Assembly: GCF_965638725.1 (NCBI RefSeq)
Contig: NC_134960.1
Coordinates: forward strand, 4,218,501 to 4,282,500
DNA length: 64,000 nt
Direction: 5' to 3'
Origin: Aptenodytes patagonicus
Taxonomy: Eukaryota > Chordata > Aves > Sphenisciformes > Spheniscidae
Shown here: positions 61,201 to 64,000 of the stretch, one piece after another
How the letters are laid out: each line of letters opens with the position of its first letter
Position numbering within the stretch: the first letter of the stretch is position 1
Notes under the pieces: model-generated
What the model was told of the DNA's origin: nothing
Seen by the model: the letters and a program-made list of their open reading frames with translations, nothing else
Databases searched by the model: none
Made by a program: the position numbers and the translations under genes

Positions 61201-64000
61201 TTAATGACCCCAGACCTCCACCCCACACATTACATGCCAGGTGCTGGGAATTTAGTTCTTCATCTATGAACTCCACCCACAGCCTTCGCCAGAAAAAGAG
61301 GAAAAAAAAAAAAACCCCTTTCCTGACTTGTAAGTGATGGAAATAGCCACAAGGTGTCAACCTTTACCAAGCTGCAGCTCGGAGCCAGCTCTGCCCACCC
61401 GGCAAGAGCCGGGATGGACAGCCCTGCGCGGAGGCTCTGCTGTAAAACCCGGGTACCTGCTTCAAGTAAGTGGGGAAAAAAAATCCCCTGAGGCTTTTCA
61501 GAACATGGAAAATTGATTGTTTTACCACCAGTCTTTGCTTTATGGCCAGTCTTTATTTCTATTTGACCTCCTTTATTATTCTCCACTGCAAGCTTTAGTC
61601 AAATTTAACATTCTTGTCACTATGTGTAGAAAAGGGAACGGGACTTGCTGCAAAGAGTGTGTTATCCAAAAAAGTTAAGGTCACAGGTGGGTGAAGAAAA
61701 GGAGTATTATCAATTCCATGTTATATTTGTGTGTATATAAATATGTATGTGTATATATGTGAGTAGCGAGTTACTGCAGATCTCGAGATCCCTGTACAGT
61801 CGCTGGAGCTGTATACCCGGTGCTCCTCTCCTGCAGGTTACAGCACGCTGTAATTACCCTTAAAACAGAGCAACTGGCATTCAATCAACTATTTGGATTA
61901 TCGTGACACAGATGGCATAGAGCTGAAACTCTAGGAAAACAGGAAGGAGATTGGTTTTCCCGTAGAAAACATCATCTTTCAATTTGTGTTTCAACTCCAG
62001 ATTTCAGAGCTCGCTGCTTTCCAGCTGCTGTCACCAACTTTTATGGTAAAAGCAATTGAACCCCCAAGTAACGGCCCTTCTTGGTACACGTGGCCATGCC
62101 ACTAAGGACCAGCGAGGGGTTTGGGGCTGGGGCCGTGATGTGCTTGCTCTATGGTCTAAGCCGAGCACCTGAGATCAGATAAGGTTGCTCTAATCGGTGA
62201 TGCTGCTGACTTTGGGTTTTCGCTTCTGTGCACTGTGCTGGTTTTGTCCTCCTCCATCCTTTTCTCCTGATCTTAAAAGAACATTTCCCAGGCATGACAA
62301 ACCCAAGAAGTCTTTTTTTTCTTTTAAAGCTATATTTGACACTTTCCCTTTGTAGATCAGCATTTCCAGGCATCCTTATCCATTATGTTGCTCTGTACAG
62401 TTGAAACGTTTGGGTTTTACCTTCTGGGCAACACCAAGCCTTCCCTGCTTCCTTGCAGGTGCTCCCTTTGGGGATGTGGCGTGTGGTGGTCCTGCTCTCA
62501 GCCCGAGGTGTACTGCGCTTATCAAGCGCAATTGCTTCCTACAAAAAGACCATCCCAGGCACCTTCAGTTCCGCAAGTGGTCCCAAGGATTTCCTGCTCT
62601 TTTATCCCACAGCTTCGCAGAGCCCGGGCAGCCTGAGCGGAGCGTTAATGGCTGTGGTAGCCTGTGGGCTGGTGGCATTGCTCAGAGCCAGGCGTGATGA
62701 TTTGACACTGATTACTGTGATGAGGAACTGGATTTCCCTGGTAGAACTGTTTTAGCTGTCCCATAAAAACGGAGAGGGAACACCCTGCCAGTCACTCACA
62801 GTTTGAATTTGAGAGGTAGCACTTGGAAAACTGGTTCTTGCTGGAGAGGAGTGGCGCTTGACGGGGAATTACTGGTCCAAGGAGGGAGCTGAGGAGCTCT
62901 GGGCTGTTTTGTTTTTCCTAATGTGTTTGCAGAAGTGATGTCTTCTAGACTTAGAGAGGAAGCCCCGAAGAAAAATGTAAATGGTGCAATTATGAAGGTA
63001 ATAGAAATGGAGATGTATTTTTATGCAACACAATGGAATGGGCAGTAATGAGGCAAAAATGCTGAGGGATAAAGACAAAAGACATTTCTTCTGGGATTAG
63101 AAGTGAGCTCAAAATTGCCAAAGCCTACTGTAAGAGGAAAAAAAAAGCCGGTTGTAGCATTTCTTTTCCTTTAATAAGCTTCTTTTTCTGGGAGTCCTGA
63201 GTGTTCAGATGCAGCACACTTAGTGCCTAGTAACCCAACAAAGCTTCAATTGGTGGCTCTGCAGAAAGATTTTCTTTTCCTTGCAGGTTTCTAACCATGA
63301 AAAGACACAGAGATCAGTTGCTTCAGAATCCTTAATTGAACACAACAAAGAAGGGCAATTAGAGCTGTGTTTTGCTTCTGTCATCCAGCAAATCTTGCAA
63401 ACCTCAAGACCCTTTTCTTGCTCCAAGATTTATGATGGGAATAAATCATAATTATTCCTGTAATTATCAGCCTTAAGCGAACACCAGCAGGATTTTTTTT
63501 TTTTTTTCTTTTTCTTGGGGGAGGTTCTGAAACCCATCCAAGAGGAATTCACTAACCTCTTTTGTTGTGCAGAAAGAAAAACAAAAACACAGGCGTGGTG
63601 ATTTTCCCAGGCCTTGGCCGCCTGCTTCCCTGTCACTTCATGTCATGTCATTCCTCCCTCCCAGGTCCTGCGTGCCCGCTCGCAGCAGAGTAGCTCCTGT
63701 TGCGCTGGATGCCCTCCATGTGTGTCGTCAGAGCAGTCTCTGCCCAAAGAGCTGGTAATAGACACAAGCAAAAGATAAGAGAAAAATCTGAAAGGATTTG
63801 AGCACTTCAGAGGTCGGCAAAAGGACTAGACAATACAACCTGTCACTCAGTGTTCAGAAAATAAATGCTTGTGCATGTTGCATCTCTACAAAGCATTTCT
63901 TCCAGGGATCTTGGCTTTGTTTTGATGGTTGGATGAAGTTGTGCTCATACCCAGCAAGAGGGAGCAAGGTCTCTTCTTCAGGCATTGAAGGTGATAGTGT
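58250..64000. other. Distal 5' flank, no supported gene
   Basis: Unique, mostly AT-rich DNA with poly-A/T runs and one TG/TA microsatellite. I looked for CXCL14 exons on the minus strand, expected upstream of NEUROG1 from mammalian synteny, and did not recognise any. A minor tandem ATTCTGCAGG pair is at about 60221-60240. Confidence 0.5.
61728..61764. repeat. TG/TA-rich microsatellite
   Basis: Interrupted TGTG, TATA and ATGTATGTG units over about 37 bp, AT-rich and imperfect. Confidence 0.7.

Noticed and set aside
1..64000. CRISPR arrays, tRNA/rRNA genes, bacterial operons, endogenous retroviral genes
   Set aside because: No spaced direct repeats, no cloverleaf or rRNA signatures, no gag/pol/env-like frames recognised; the DNA is vertebrate non-coding in character.

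Overview
This window is vertebrate nuclear DNA, most likely from a bird. The main lineage clue is a CR1 LINE 3' end at 41520-41854 that finishes in two ATTCTRTG octamers, the form typical of avian CR1. Long stretches without genes, decayed MIR-like SINE fragments and CpG-rich islands fit the same picture. There is no bacterial, phage or CRISPR organisation: no operons, no Shine-Dalgarno spacing and no dense coding. The species cannot be named from the sequence.

Only one protein-coding gene can be supported. It is the proneural bHLH transcription factor neurogenin 1 (NEUROG1) on the minus strand, with its CDS at 51088-50549. It sits in a CpG island of about 2 kb (roughly 50040-51990). Upstream, in the direction of transcription, are a TATA box, a SOX-like site and two long poly-C runs. 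A strong donor/acceptor pair predicts a 236-bp intron that ends one base before the annotated ATG. Splicing would join AT and G into an additional in-frame ATG. The 3' UTR probably ends at an AATAAA near 49870.

Layout: 1-41500 is non-coding. It holds a perfect 232-bp tandem duplication (3179-3642), a CR1 reverse-transcriptase relic (4573-4749), several MIR-like fragments, two small orphan CpG islands (28480-28660 and 37700-37865), and two stretches with clustered developmental-factor motifs (31900-32900 and 39160-40300) that look like candidate enhancers. Next come the CR1 3' end, a 380-bp homopurine tract with an internal higher-order repeat (42966-43348), a perfect 24-bp palindrome (46413-46436) and NEUROG1. 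From 52000 to 64000 is 5' flanking non-coding DNA with an alternating purine/pyrimidine tract (58071-58249).

Biologically this is a regulatory landscape around one developmental gene. In mammals NEUROG1 lies near TIFAB, MACROH2A1 and CXCL14, but no exon of these was recognised here. I found no new multi-gene system. The points most worth a second look are the splice-created start codon, the shortened NEUROG1 termini, the long homopolymers in the promoter and 5' UTR, the perfect duplication and the candidate enhancers. Motif-based enhancer calls are inference, because conservation could not be tested.
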